DNA from: Bacillota bacterium
GTDB lineage: Bacteria; Bacillota_A; Clostridia; Peptostreptococcales; Anaerovoracaceae
Assembly: GCA_017437925.1 (NCBI GenBank)
Contig: JAFRWQ010000285.1
Span: 1-8,046 of the forward strand
Direction: 5' to 3'
Length of the DNA: 8,046 nucleotides
The position numbers were made by a program, and so were the translations under genes. Positions 1 through 6,162 of this stretch are shown one piece after another (position 1 is the first letter of the stretch; every line of letters begins with the position of its first letter). Below the pieces are notes generated by a model. It ran no database searches. It was not told the origin of the DNA and saw only the letters and a list, made by a program, of their open reading frames with translations.

Positions 1-2526
1 CTCTACTCGGGCTACGACGAGTTCGACAAGCTCTCTTCGCTGGACTACGGATGGGGCCTTCGCGGCGGAGACGCCGTCCCCATGCTGAGCCTCAACGGGG
101 TGGGCATATACTCCATGTGCCGCTGCGAAAAGGGCACGGTCTTCTTCACCAACCCCCTGCTCCCCAATTACTACATGGGCGGAAGCTTCACCATGGAGAG
201 CGGAAAGGAAGCCGTCGGAGGCTTCTCCAGTTCCACCGCCAGCTTCAACATGCTCATATACAACGGTTTCGCCAAGTACGTCTCCAAGCAGAAATACGGT
301 TTCGCCCTGGAAAAGGTCTACGGCTACTTCGGTTCGCCGACCATGAGCTGGGAGCTCCACATCGAGGAGATCACCGGCATAGAGCATGAGGCCCTCATCA
401 CCTTCGGAGAGCTCTGCAAGGAGTATAAGCAGGTGCCCAGCTTCACCGTGGTCAGGAACAGCTACCAGTGGTTTCTCAAGGCCGAGAGCGTCAATTACCT
501 GCTGAACGAGGACAAGGGCAGCGGCTACACCTTTGAATTTGACTTGAACGAGAGCGCCTACTCCTCCGGAAAACATGTGGCCGCGGGAGGGCAGTGGATC
601 AAACAGAGCTTCGATATCGACGAGACCAGCTACTTCGTCGACGATACCATCCACAAGAGCATGGCCTATCCCTCGGTCTTCGACTACGACGGCGACGGCA
701 AGCTCGACATGTTCTGCGGAAGCCGCGACGGACAGGTCTACTACTATCACGGGACCGGCACCGTGAACGGACGCTTTTCCACCGAGGCCGCCCAGATCTT
801 TAAGGACAGCAAGGGCCAGCCCTTAACCACAGCTGTGAACGGGGGCTACGGCTACTCCTCCCCGGTCTTCTTCGACGTCAACGGTGACGGCCTGCTGGAT
901 CTGGTAAGCGGGGCGGGGGACGGAAAGCTCTACTGGGCCAAGTGCCTCAGCATACGCAAGTACGCGCCTTTTGAACTCTGGATGGATACCGGCATCAAGG
1001 GCCAGGTCACGGTCCGCTTCGGCGACATGAACGGCGACGGGAGCACCGACATGATCATAGGCTCCGACACGGGCAGGATGATGGTCTACTACACCGACGG
1101 CACCGAGCCCGACTTCTACGCCTTCAGCCGCCGCATACTGAACGGAGTCGCCGAAAGCCTTGATATTTCGGGCGTCTGCTCCAACGCGGGTATGGGCAAG
1201 TGGCTCGCTCCCTGCCTCTGCGACTGGAACGGAGACGGAAAAGACGACATAGTCATAGGCACCTACCTCGGTTATGTCGGAGTCCTTCTCAACAACGGCA
1301 AGAGCTTCAAATTCGGAGGCTTCGTCACCGGAAGCGAGCTCAACTACAAGGGCAATTACAACATCAAGTTCGGAAACTACGCCTGCCCCTACATGGAAGA
1401 CCTCAACGGCGACGGAAAGAAGGACCTGGTGGTCGGCTGCATGGAGTACGGCCTTGCCTATCCCATAGACGACCCCTGCTTCCCGTTCAAGGACCAGCTT
1501 CAGGAGCAGATCGACTACTGCGTCGACCGCGATTACTACCTGGGCATGCACTTCTACACCACCACAGGCTCTTCGAAAGAGAGAGAAGCCTGGGAGCTCG
1601 AAGCCCACAAGAAGGCCCTGCTCAATACCTACGGGGTCGACGTCTCCGGCACCGGAGCCAACCAGCACACCTGGTACACCAGCGCTCAGAGCGAGACCCA
1701 GACCCAGCTGTCCATATGGAACGCCGGGCTTCTCTGGCAGTCGGGCTTCGCCTCGGCCGACGGCTTCGTGACTCCTCCCCAGTACGCCGAGGAGAACGTG
1801 GTCGACCTGCCGTTCTTCCTTGTAAACAAAGGCAAGGAAACGCTTCTGATACAAAACAACGCTGTCCTGCTCTACACCCCCTATGAGAGGTCGAACATGT
1901 CGGCCAAGTACCGCATGCCGATGAGCATATTCTACCATTGCGACTTCTGCTACCAGACCGACACCGGGGCAAGGTCCATGCTTCAGAACGCCGAGAGCTT
2001 CAGGCGCGAGAACGGTTACAATTTCTGCAGGGAGGACCAGATGTCCAAGGTCAGCGCGGCCGTCATAAAGCAGAGCGCAAAGGCCGAAGGAGCCCTGCTC
2101 GGCTCGGGCCTTAAGATCTCGTCATTCATGACCGACACCGACTATGCCCTCTACGACTGCGACGTCGCGGGGTCTCTCGGAGCCAGGCTCTGCCTCGCCG
2201 AGTTCCTCGACGCTTCCGAATTCTCTTCCGACTCCAACATCTGGTTCAGGGAGGGCAACGACATAGTGATCTCTCTGGACAAGTCCGCGAAGATCAAAAA
2301 GGAGGAGGGCAGCCGGTCCAGGCTGCGCCAGGTCAATATGGCGGCGGGCATATCTAAGGGCACCGGCTCGGTCAAGATCAGTTTCTTAAGCGGGGGCATG
2401 ATGCAAGCCGTGGTCGACGGCAAAGCCTCCACCAAAGACCCGGGCTGGACCGTCGTCGAATTCGACGGAAAGACCATGTTCACCAAATACGGATCCCTTG
2501 AAACTCTTACCATAAAGCTTGAATAG
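1..2526 (+). CDS. Large FG-GAP/VCBS-repeat protein, 5' end outside the window
   Basis: The frame is open from base 1, so the gene begins upstream; the ATG at 82 has no ribosome binding site and is internal. 841 residues are visible, ending TAG. Five calcium-binding DxxGDGxxD loops start at fragment residues 228 (DYDGDGKLD), 292 (DVNGDGLLD), 342 (DMNGDGSTD), 408 (DWNGDGKDD) and 467 (DLNGDGKKD). Spacings of 50-66 residues, each followed by a hydrophobic strand such as DIVIG or DLVVG, are typical of FG-GAP/VCBS beta-propeller blades, usually found in extracellular proteins. Residues 1-220 show no motif I know. Residues 490-841 are also unassigned; they contain a His/Cys-rich stretch (MSIFYHCDFCYQTD) and a C-terminal part rich in predicted strands. 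A deacetylase-like catalytic domain there is only a guess. No C-terminal anchor or LPXTG is seen; a signal peptide, if any, lies outside. Surface or secreted location is inferred. The repeat assignment is firm, the function unknown. Confidence 0.85.
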   Translation, partial: LYSGYDEFDKLSSLDYGWGLRGGDAVPMLSLNGVGIYSMCRCEKGTVFFTNPLLPNYYMGGSFTMESGKEAVGGFSSSTASFNMLIYNGFAKYVSKQKYGFALEKVYGYFGSPTMSWELHIEEITGIEHEALITFGELCKEYKQVPSFTVVRNSYQWFLKAESVNYLLNEDKGSGYTFEFDLNESAYSSGKHVAAGGQWIKQSFDIDETSYFVDDTIHKSMAYPSVFDYDGDGKLDMFCGSRDGQVYYYHGTGTVNGRFSTEAAQIFKDSKGQPLTTAVNGGYGYSSPVFFDVNGDGLLDLVSGAGDGKLYWAKCLSIRKYAPFELWMDTGIKGQVTVRFGDMNGDGSTDMIIGSDTGRMMVYYTDGTEPDFYAFSRRILNGVAESLDISGVCSNAGMGKWLAPCLCDWNGDGKDDIVIGTYLGYVGVLLNNGKSFKFGGFVTGSELNYKGNYNIKFGNYACPYMEDLNGDGKKDLVVGCMEYGLAYPIDDPCFPFKDQLQEQIDYCVDRDYYLGMHFYTTTGSSKEREAWELEAHKKALLNTYGVDVSGTGANQHTWYTSAQSETQTQLSIWNAGLLWQSGFASADGFVTPPQYAEENVVDLPFFLVNKGKETLLIQNNAVLLYTPYERSNMSAKYRMPMSIFYHCDFCYQTDTGARSMLQNAESFRRENGYNFCREDQMSKVSAAVIKQSAKAEGALLGSGLKISSFMTDTDYALYDCDVAGSLGARLCLAEFLDASEFSSDSNIWFREGNDIVISLDKSAKIKKEEGSRSRLRQVNMAAGISKGTGSVKISFLSGGMMQAVVDGKASTKDPGWTVVEFDGKTMFTKYGSLETLTIKLE

Positions 2527-2552
2527 AGCATTACACCGAAGCAAAACTAAAG

Positions 2553-2583
2553 CCGGGCTTCCATATCGGAGGCCCGGTCTTTC
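2553..2583. terminator. Bidirectional intrinsic terminator between convergent genes
   Basis: CCGGGCTTCC (2553-2562) pairs with GGAGGCCCGG (2568-2577), ten pairs with one G-T wobble around the loop ATATC. On the plus strand TCTTTC follows, a weak U-tract. On the minus strand CTTTAGTTTT follows. It sits 26 bases after the FG-GAP gene stop and beyond the 3' end of upp, so it can end both convergent transcripts. Confidence 0.75.
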
Positions 2584-2587
2584 ACGC

Positions 2588-2655
2588 TTTATGCGGTTTT
2601 TGTAAGCTTTCGGCCCGGCTTTACGCAGTTTTTGAATGCTTTCGCCCGGCTTTAC
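2588..2655. repeat. Degenerate tandem repeat, period about 32, running into the upp stop codon
   Basis: Bases 2588-2612 and 2620-2644 match at 21 of 25 positions (both contain GTTTTTG and end GCTTTCG). The linking motif GCCCGGCTTTAC occurs at 2613-2624 and again at 2644-2655, with a related GCCCGGTCTTT at 2572-2582. The last copy includes the TTA that is the upp stop codon read on the minus strand. This looks like an old local duplication of the end of upp and its trailer. No function is evident. Confidence 0.6.
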
Positions 2656-3293
2656 CTGGTGCCGAACATGCGGTCCCCTATGTCTCCGAGGCCCGGAACT
2701 ATGTAGCCCTGATCGTTGATGGAGCTGTCGAGAGCCGCGGCGAAGATGTGGACGTAAGGGTGCCTTTCAAGGACCAGATCCACGCCCTGCTGCACGGCGA
2801 CTATGGTGAGGAGGCTCACTGCGGGGCAGCGGTAGTTCTCGAGCATGGTTATGGCGTAGTCGGCGGTCTCACCCGTGGCCAGCATGGGCTCCAGCAGCAG
2901 CACGTGGCGCTTTGAGATGTCGGTGGGCATCTTGCTGTAGTACTGGACCGGCCTTCCCAGCTCCTTGTCCTTGTAAATGCCTATGTGGCCCACCTTGGCG
3001 AAGGGCGCGAGAGTCAGGACTCCTTCGGTCATTCCGAGCCCCGAACGCAGGACGGCGACGGCGGCCAGGGAGCCGGGCTCCATGTCGGGAGCTTCCATTT
3101 CGGCGAAGGGGGTCTTGACCGGGACTCTTCTCATGGGCATGGTGCGGGTCGCCTCGTAGCAGAGTATAGAAGTCATCTCGGAGAGGCAGGTCCTGAAATC
3201 CTTAGTCTTGGTGTTTTTGTCCCTCAGGGTGAAGAGCTTGTGGGCAAGCAGGGGATGGTCTATCAGGTGGAATCTTTCGTTGGTATCGCTCAT
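2652..3293 (-). CDS. upp: Uracil phosphoribosyltransferase
   Basis: 213 residues, close to the usual 208-210. The enzyme makes UMP and pyrophosphate from uracil and PRPP in cytoplasmic pyrimidine salvage. The PRPP-binding loop is at residues 133-143 (LLEPMLATGET); the family usually has Asp-Pro-Met/Ile-Ala-Thr-Gly, so Glu135 is a conservative change. The uracil-recognition C-terminus YIVPGLGDIGDRMFG (197-211) is canonical, as are the region around VLRSGLGM (81-88) and the N-terminal HPLLAHKLFTLRDKNT. The start is supported by GGAG six bases upstream of ATG. The gene begins 15 bases after the M20 amidohydrolase stop on the same strand, so the two are very likely co-transcribed, with upp last. 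The 3' end faces the shared terminator at 2553-2583. Confidence 0.96.
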   Translation of the reverse strand: MSDTNERFHLIDHPLLAHKLFTLRDKNTKTKDFRTCLSEMTSILCYEATRTMPMRRVPVKTPFAEMEAPDMEPGSLAAVAVLRSGLGMTEGVLTLAPFAKVGHIGIYKDKELGRPVQYYSKMPTDISKRHVLLLEPMLATGETADYAITMLENYRCPAVSLLTIVAVQQGVDLVLERHPYVHIFAAALDSSINDQGYIVPGLGDIGDRMFGTR

Positions 3294-3308
3294 GGGAGGC
3301 TCCGTTTC

Positions 3309-4544
3309 TTAGGCGCAGATGTCCATCACGACTTCGTAGAGTATCTGTATGCTGTTGCGCAGGTCCTTTTCGAAGACGTATTCGTTGAGATTGTGGCTTA
3401 TGCCGCCCCGGCAGGGGACGAATATCATGGCAGAAGGTATGAGCTTTGCCACGTTCATGGCGTCGTGGCCGGCCCCGCTGGGCATCCAGCGGCAGGAAAG
3501 GCCGGTCTTTAAGCAGTTCCTTTCGATGATCTTTCCGAGTTCCTTATCCAGGGGTACGGGATTTTCGTCCGAGAGCATGACGCGGTTTATCCTGACGCCG
3601 CGGTCCTTTTCGACCCCGTCCAGGAAGGCCATGAGGCCGTTATATATGCGGTCCATGCTGTCTCTGTGTATGCCCCTGATGTCGACCTGGATAGTGCAGG
3701 CGCCGGGAACGACGTTCAGGGCCTGGTGAGGCACGTTGATGGTTCCGACGGTCGCGACTGAGCGGTATGCCGACTCCTCTCTTCCCAGCCTTTCGACCTC
3801 GGTTATGGTGAGGGCGGCTGCGGCCAGGGCGTCGCAGCGAAGGTCCATGGGGCAGGCTCCAGAGTGGTCGCTCCTTCCGGTGAACTCGAGGCGCAGGCGT
3901 ATGGGGGCAGCTATGGACTCGACTATTCCTATGTCGGTCCCGTAGGACTCCAGGACCGGGCCCTGCTCGATGTGAAGCTCGATGTAGCCCATGCACTCCT
4001 TTATGTGGCGCTGCCTGTCGATGAGGGTGTCGGGGGCGTATTTGAGCCTTGAGAGGAAGTCGACGGGGCTGTGTCCCTCAAAGTCTTTGTAGGTCTTGAG
4101 CTTTTCGGGGGTGGTGAGGCCGCAGGCCAGTTTGCTCCCTATCGTTGATAGGCTGAAGCGGCTGGATTCCTCGCAGCTGAAGGCGACCAGCTCCACCGTC
4201 CTTCTGTGCTCGATCTTATTGTCGGCCAGGTATCTTAAGACCTGAAAGCCCGACATTACTCCCAGCACCCCGTCGTACCGTCCGCCGTTGGGGACGGTGT
4301 CAAGATGTGAGCCTATGAGCAGGGGAGGAAGGTCGGGATCGGTGCCGGGCTTCGCGAACCAGAGGTTCTCGGCGGCGTCGAGGTAGCACTGGAGCCTCAG
4401 GCCGTAGGCCCTGTTGAGGAGCTCGGTGCGGGCGGCGAAATCGTAGTCGGTGAAGGCCAGCCTGTCTATGCCTCCCTCGCCGTTCTCGCCCACGGCGGAG
4501 ATGACCCTGTAGTCGCTCATCCACTTGTTGAAATCGTAATCCAT
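3309..4544 (-). CDS. M20-family amidohydrolase (N-carbamoyl amino acid / beta-ureidopropionase / allantoate type)
   Basis: 411 residues from the chosen start, normal for the hydantoinase/carbamoylase branch of peptidase family M20 (AllC, HyuC, AmaB). These cytoplasmic two-metal enzymes cut the carbamoyl or ureido C-N bond. Expected metal and catalytic residues are present: His80 in GSHLDT, Asp91 in GGRYDG, Glu125/Glu126 in CEESSRF, His191 in ELHIEQGPVLE and His384 in GISHN. The dimerisation lid carries GRSDHSGACPMDLR (223-236), and SGAGHDA (356-362) matches the branch. I start at the ATG at 4544 because AAAGGAAG lies just upstream; an in-frame ATG at 4583 would add 13 residues that overlap the terminator-like hairpin. 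Substrate cannot be read from sequence. Its place directly before upp favours N-carbamoyl-beta-alanine or a related pyrimidine-degradation product, but N-carbamoyl-L-amino acids or allantoate remain possible. Confidence 0.9.
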   Translation of the reverse strand: MDYDFNKWMSDYRVISAVGENGEGGIDRLAFTDYDFAARTELLNRAYGLRLQCYLDAAENLWFAKPGTDPDLPPLLIGSHLDTVPNGGRYDGVLGVMSGFQVLRYLADNKIEHRRTVELVAFSCEESSRFSLSTIGSKLACGLTTPEKLKTYKDFEGHSPVDFLSRLKYAPDTLIDRQRHIKECMGYIELHIEQGPVLESYGTDIGIVESIAAPIRLRLEFTGRSDHSGACPMDLRCDALAAAALTITEVERLGREESAYRSVATVGTINVPHQALNVVPGACTIQVDIRGIHRDSMDRIYNGLMAFLDGVEKDRGVRINRVMLSDENPVPLDKELGKIIERNCLKTGLSCRWMPSGAGHDAMNVAKLIPSAMIFVPCRGGISHNLNEYVFEKDLRNSIQILYEVVMDICA

Positions 4545-4560
4545 GTATCTTCCTTTCGGG

Positions 4561-4594
4561 GAAAAATAAAGGCGGCTCCCCAAAGCGGGCCGCC
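4561..4594 (-). terminator. Terminator-like hairpin between the MinD-like gene and the M20 gene; possible attenuator
   Basis: On the minus strand GGCGGC pairs with GCCGCC (outer arms 4594-4589 and 4576-4571), extended inward by one wobble and one C-G pair, and is followed by TTTATTTTT (4570-4562). This is a plausible intrinsic terminator for the ATPase gene. The T-tract ends only about 6 bases before the ribosome binding site of the M20 gene, and I see no good promoter between the ATPase stop and the hairpin. The M20-upp transcript therefore probably arises by read-through or antitermination. Confidence 0.6.
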
Positions 4595-4619
4595 CGGTCA
4601 GATCTATGTATTTACGGGG

Positions 4620-5339
4620 TTATTCCATCAGCCTTGAGGCTATGTCGAGGAAGGTCTGGCGCACGTAGCTGCCGCTGTCGGCCGCGGCGGGCCTTCCTGT
4701 GTTGTTGCCCAGATGGATGGCAGGGTCTTCGGGAACTATGCCCACCAGGGCGGTCTTCATGACCTCGGCGATCTTTTCGGCGTCGGGGACGCCTTCGCTT
4801 CCCCAGAATATGGGGTTGACCCGGTTGATGGCGTAGTAGAGGTCCTCCACGCCCAGGCTCTCGAGCCTCTTGTTCACAGTGTCGGAATTCCTCAGGGCTA
4901 CGTAGTCCTGGGTCAGAACGATCAGAGCCTTGTCGACTCCGGCGGCCAGCTTGCAGAAGTCGGTGCCTATGCCCGGAGGGCTGTCTATGATGACGCAGTC
5001 GAAGCTTGAAGCCAGCTTGCTGCAAAGGAGCCTTATGTGCTGGTCTGTCAGACCCTCTATGCCTCTGAACTGGGGGCTTGAGAGGAGGAAGAGGCCGGGA
5101 TGCTCGTCGTCGGCCACTATGACCTTGCTCAGGCGGCAGGTTCCGGTGAGGAAGTCGCCCAGATCGAAGATGACCTTGTCCTGAAGGCCGGTGTATATAT
5201 CCAGGTTTCTCAGGCCTATGTTCATGTCCAAAAGCAGGGTGGTCTTACCCTGCGATGCCATGGCGCAGCCCAGATTTACCGCGACGGTGGTCTTACCGCA
5301 GCCTCCCTTGCCGGAGGCTATCATGATGACGGTTCCCAT
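4620..5339 (-). CDS. MinD-like deviant Walker A ATPase, short and with altered catalytic residue
   Basis: 239 residues of the MinD/ParA (SIMIBI) ATPase class. The deviant Walker A GKGGCGKTT spans residues 10-18 with signature Lys11 and Lys16, and GLRNLD (42-47) is the MinD hallmark. The Walker B-like segment is VIIDSPPGIG. Numbering coincides with E. coli MinD to residue 47: Asp38 is kept, but the catalytic Asp40 is Asn (DMN for DxD). The usual RDSD motif reads RNSD. The protein ends at FLDIASRLME, where canonical MinD (268-270 residues) continues with a linker and amphipathic membrane-targeting helix; that tail is missing, and no helix is encoded in another frame after the stop. I chose ATG 5339, which has GGAG six bases upstream; ATG 5351 has no such site. 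No minC or minE is adjacent. A role in division-site or other positioning is inferred from family only. Confidence 0.85.
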   Translation of the reverse strand: MGTVIMIASGKGGCGKTTVAVNLGCAMASQGKTTLLLDMNIGLRNLDIYTGLQDKVIFDLGDFLTGTCRLSKVIVADDEHPGLFLLSSPQFRGIEGLTDQHIRLLCSKLASSFDCVIIDSPPGIGTDFCKLAAGVDKALIVLTQDYVALRNSDTVNKRLESLGVEDLYYAINRVNPIFWGSEGVPDAEKIAEVMKTALVGIVPEDPAIHLGNNTGRPAAADSGSYVRQTFLDIASRLME

Positions 5340-5369
5340 GTGAATCTCCATCTAAAGTTAGTTACAATT

Positions 5370-5397
5370 ATTCTATCATCAAAAAAGCCTGTGGAAA
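5370..5397 (-). promoter_or_regulatory. Probable sigma-A promoter of the MinD-like gene
   Basis: Read on the minus strand, TTTCCA (5397-5392) is followed after 16 bases by TAGAAT (5375-5370), one mismatch from TATAAT. This predicts a start near 5363 and a leader of about 24 bases before the ATG at 5339. The -35 is poor, so confidence rests mostly on the -10 and on position. Confidence 0.5.
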
Positions 5398-5433
5398 AGT
5401 ACCGAAACGCTTATGCAGCATATTTTTTTGAGC

Positions 5434-5455
5434 TTTCGCAGAGGTTTTTGCGAAA
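5434..5455. repeat. Inverted repeat in the divergent promoter region
   Basis: TTTCGCA (5434-5440) and TGCGAAA (5449-5455) are perfect 7-base inverted arms around GAGGTTTT. The repeat lies between the predicted minus-strand and plus-strand promoters, outside both core elements. It could be a regulator site or a hairpin; no known consensus is recognised. Confidence 0.5.
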
Positions 5456-5482
5456 AATACGGGGCCGGTTTTCACAAAGCTC

Positions 5483-5511
5483 TTGCAATTTACAGATATT
5501 GGCAGTATAAT
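5483..5511 (+). promoter_or_regulatory. Sigma-A promoter of maf-radC
   Basis: TTGCAA (5483-5488), a 17-base spacer and a perfect TATAAT (5506-5511). Transcription would start near 5518, giving a leader of only about 12 bases that begins essentially at the AGGAGG ribosome binding site (5519-5524). Confidence 0.75.
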
Positions 5512-5529
5512 CGTCCGCAGGAGGCAATT

Positions 5530-6138
5530 ATGAAGCTCAGTGACATGCCCTTGATACTGGCGTCCGGTTCTCCCAGACGCATCGAAATGCTTGAAAATGA
5601 AGGTTTAAGCCCCAGGGTCCTTAAGACCGGCTGCGGCGAAGACATACACACAGAGTTGGGTCCCGCCCAGACCGTGATGGCTCTCGCCTTAAGAAAAGGC
5701 CTTGAGGCGGAGCGCCGCCTTTCTGAAGAGGGAGGGGCCGGACCCTGCCTTGCCGTATCCGCCGACACTATAGTGTGCAGGGACGGGAAGATCTACGGAA
5801 AGCCCGAAAGCGAAGAAGAGGCCTTTTCGATGCTGAGAGACCTTCGCGGAAAGGTCCATCAGGTCTATACCGGTGTCTTTCTCAATTTCATCGGAAGCGG
5901 CAGAAAACTGCTGTTTTACGACCGCACCGACGTCTTCGTCGGGGATTTCGGCGAGGAGTGGCTCAAAGAATACGTTGAAAGCGGGGAACCCATGGACAAG
6001 GCCGGAGGCTATGCCATACAGGGCAGCTTCGGCCGCAATATAGAGCGCATAGAGGGGGCCTACGACAACGTGGTGGGCCTGCCCCTTGAGAAGATCAAAA
6101 GAGTGCTTGCCTCAATGGCGGCTGCGCCGCAAAACTAA
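5530..6138 (+). CDS. maf: Maf-family nucleoside triphosphate pyrophosphatase
   Basis: 202 residues, the usual Maf length. Maf proteins hydrolyse NTPs (in characterised members dTTP, UTP or modified bases) to NMP and pyrophosphate and are thought to clean the nucleotide pool; overexpression affects septation in Bacillus. The signature loop LASGSPRR is at residues 10-17, the active-site SADTIV at 77-82, and GKPESEEEAFSMLRDL (90-105), KAGGYAIQG (157-165) and YDNVVGLPL (178-186) are all in place. The pattern suggests the dTTP/UTP-type subgroup, which is an inference. The start at 5530 is fixed by AGGAGG five bases upstream; the open frame extends further back to 5413, but that part contains the promoter. 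It is the first gene of a maf-radC operon, with radC 24 bases downstream. Confidence 0.95.
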   Translation: MKLSDMPLILASGSPRRIEMLENEGLSPRVLKTGCGEDIHTELGPAQTVMALALRKGLEAERRLSEEGGAGPCLAVSADTIVCRDGKIYGKPESEEEAFSMLRDLRGKVHQVYTGVFLNFIGSGRKLLFYDRTDVFVGDFGEEWLKEYVESGEPMDKAGGYAIQGSFGRNIERIEGAYDNVVGLPLEKIKRVLASMAAAPQN

Positions 6139-6146
6139 GGACGACG

Positions 6147-6160
6147 GGACCGCAAGGTCC
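6147..6160 (+). promoter_or_regulatory. GNRA-capped hairpin covering the radC ribosome binding site
   Basis: GGACC (6147-6151), loop GCAA (6152-6155), GGTCC (6156-6160). The GCAA tetraloop is a stable GNRA type. The only Shine-Dalgarno candidate for the ATG at 6163, AAGG (6154-6157), lies in the loop and 3' arm, so folding would hinder initiation unless ribosomes arriving from maf open it. Translational coupling is inferred. Confidence 0.45.
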
Positions 6161-6162
6161 GA

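Noticed and set aside
823..1938. 371-codon minus-strand open frame inside the FG-GAP gene
   Set aside because: It is antisense to the calcium-loop repeats. The frame arises from GAC/GTC-rich codons on the plus strand, has low-complexity Val/Ala/Gly composition, and shows no recognisable domain.
2985..3512. 175-codon plus-strand open frame across upp and the M20 gene
   Set aside because: It spans two well-supported minus-strand genes, including their junction, and has no family resemblance.
5390..5398. DnaA-box-like TTTTCCACA on the minus strand
   Set aside because: It is a single site with one mismatch to TTATCCACA, overlapping the minD-like -35, with no further boxes or origin genes.
5413..5529. 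N-terminal extension of maf from the ATG at 5413
   Set aside because: This stretch contains the TTGCAA/TATAAT promoter and the AGGAGG site for the ATG at 5530. Maf proteins begin close to the LASGSPRR motif.
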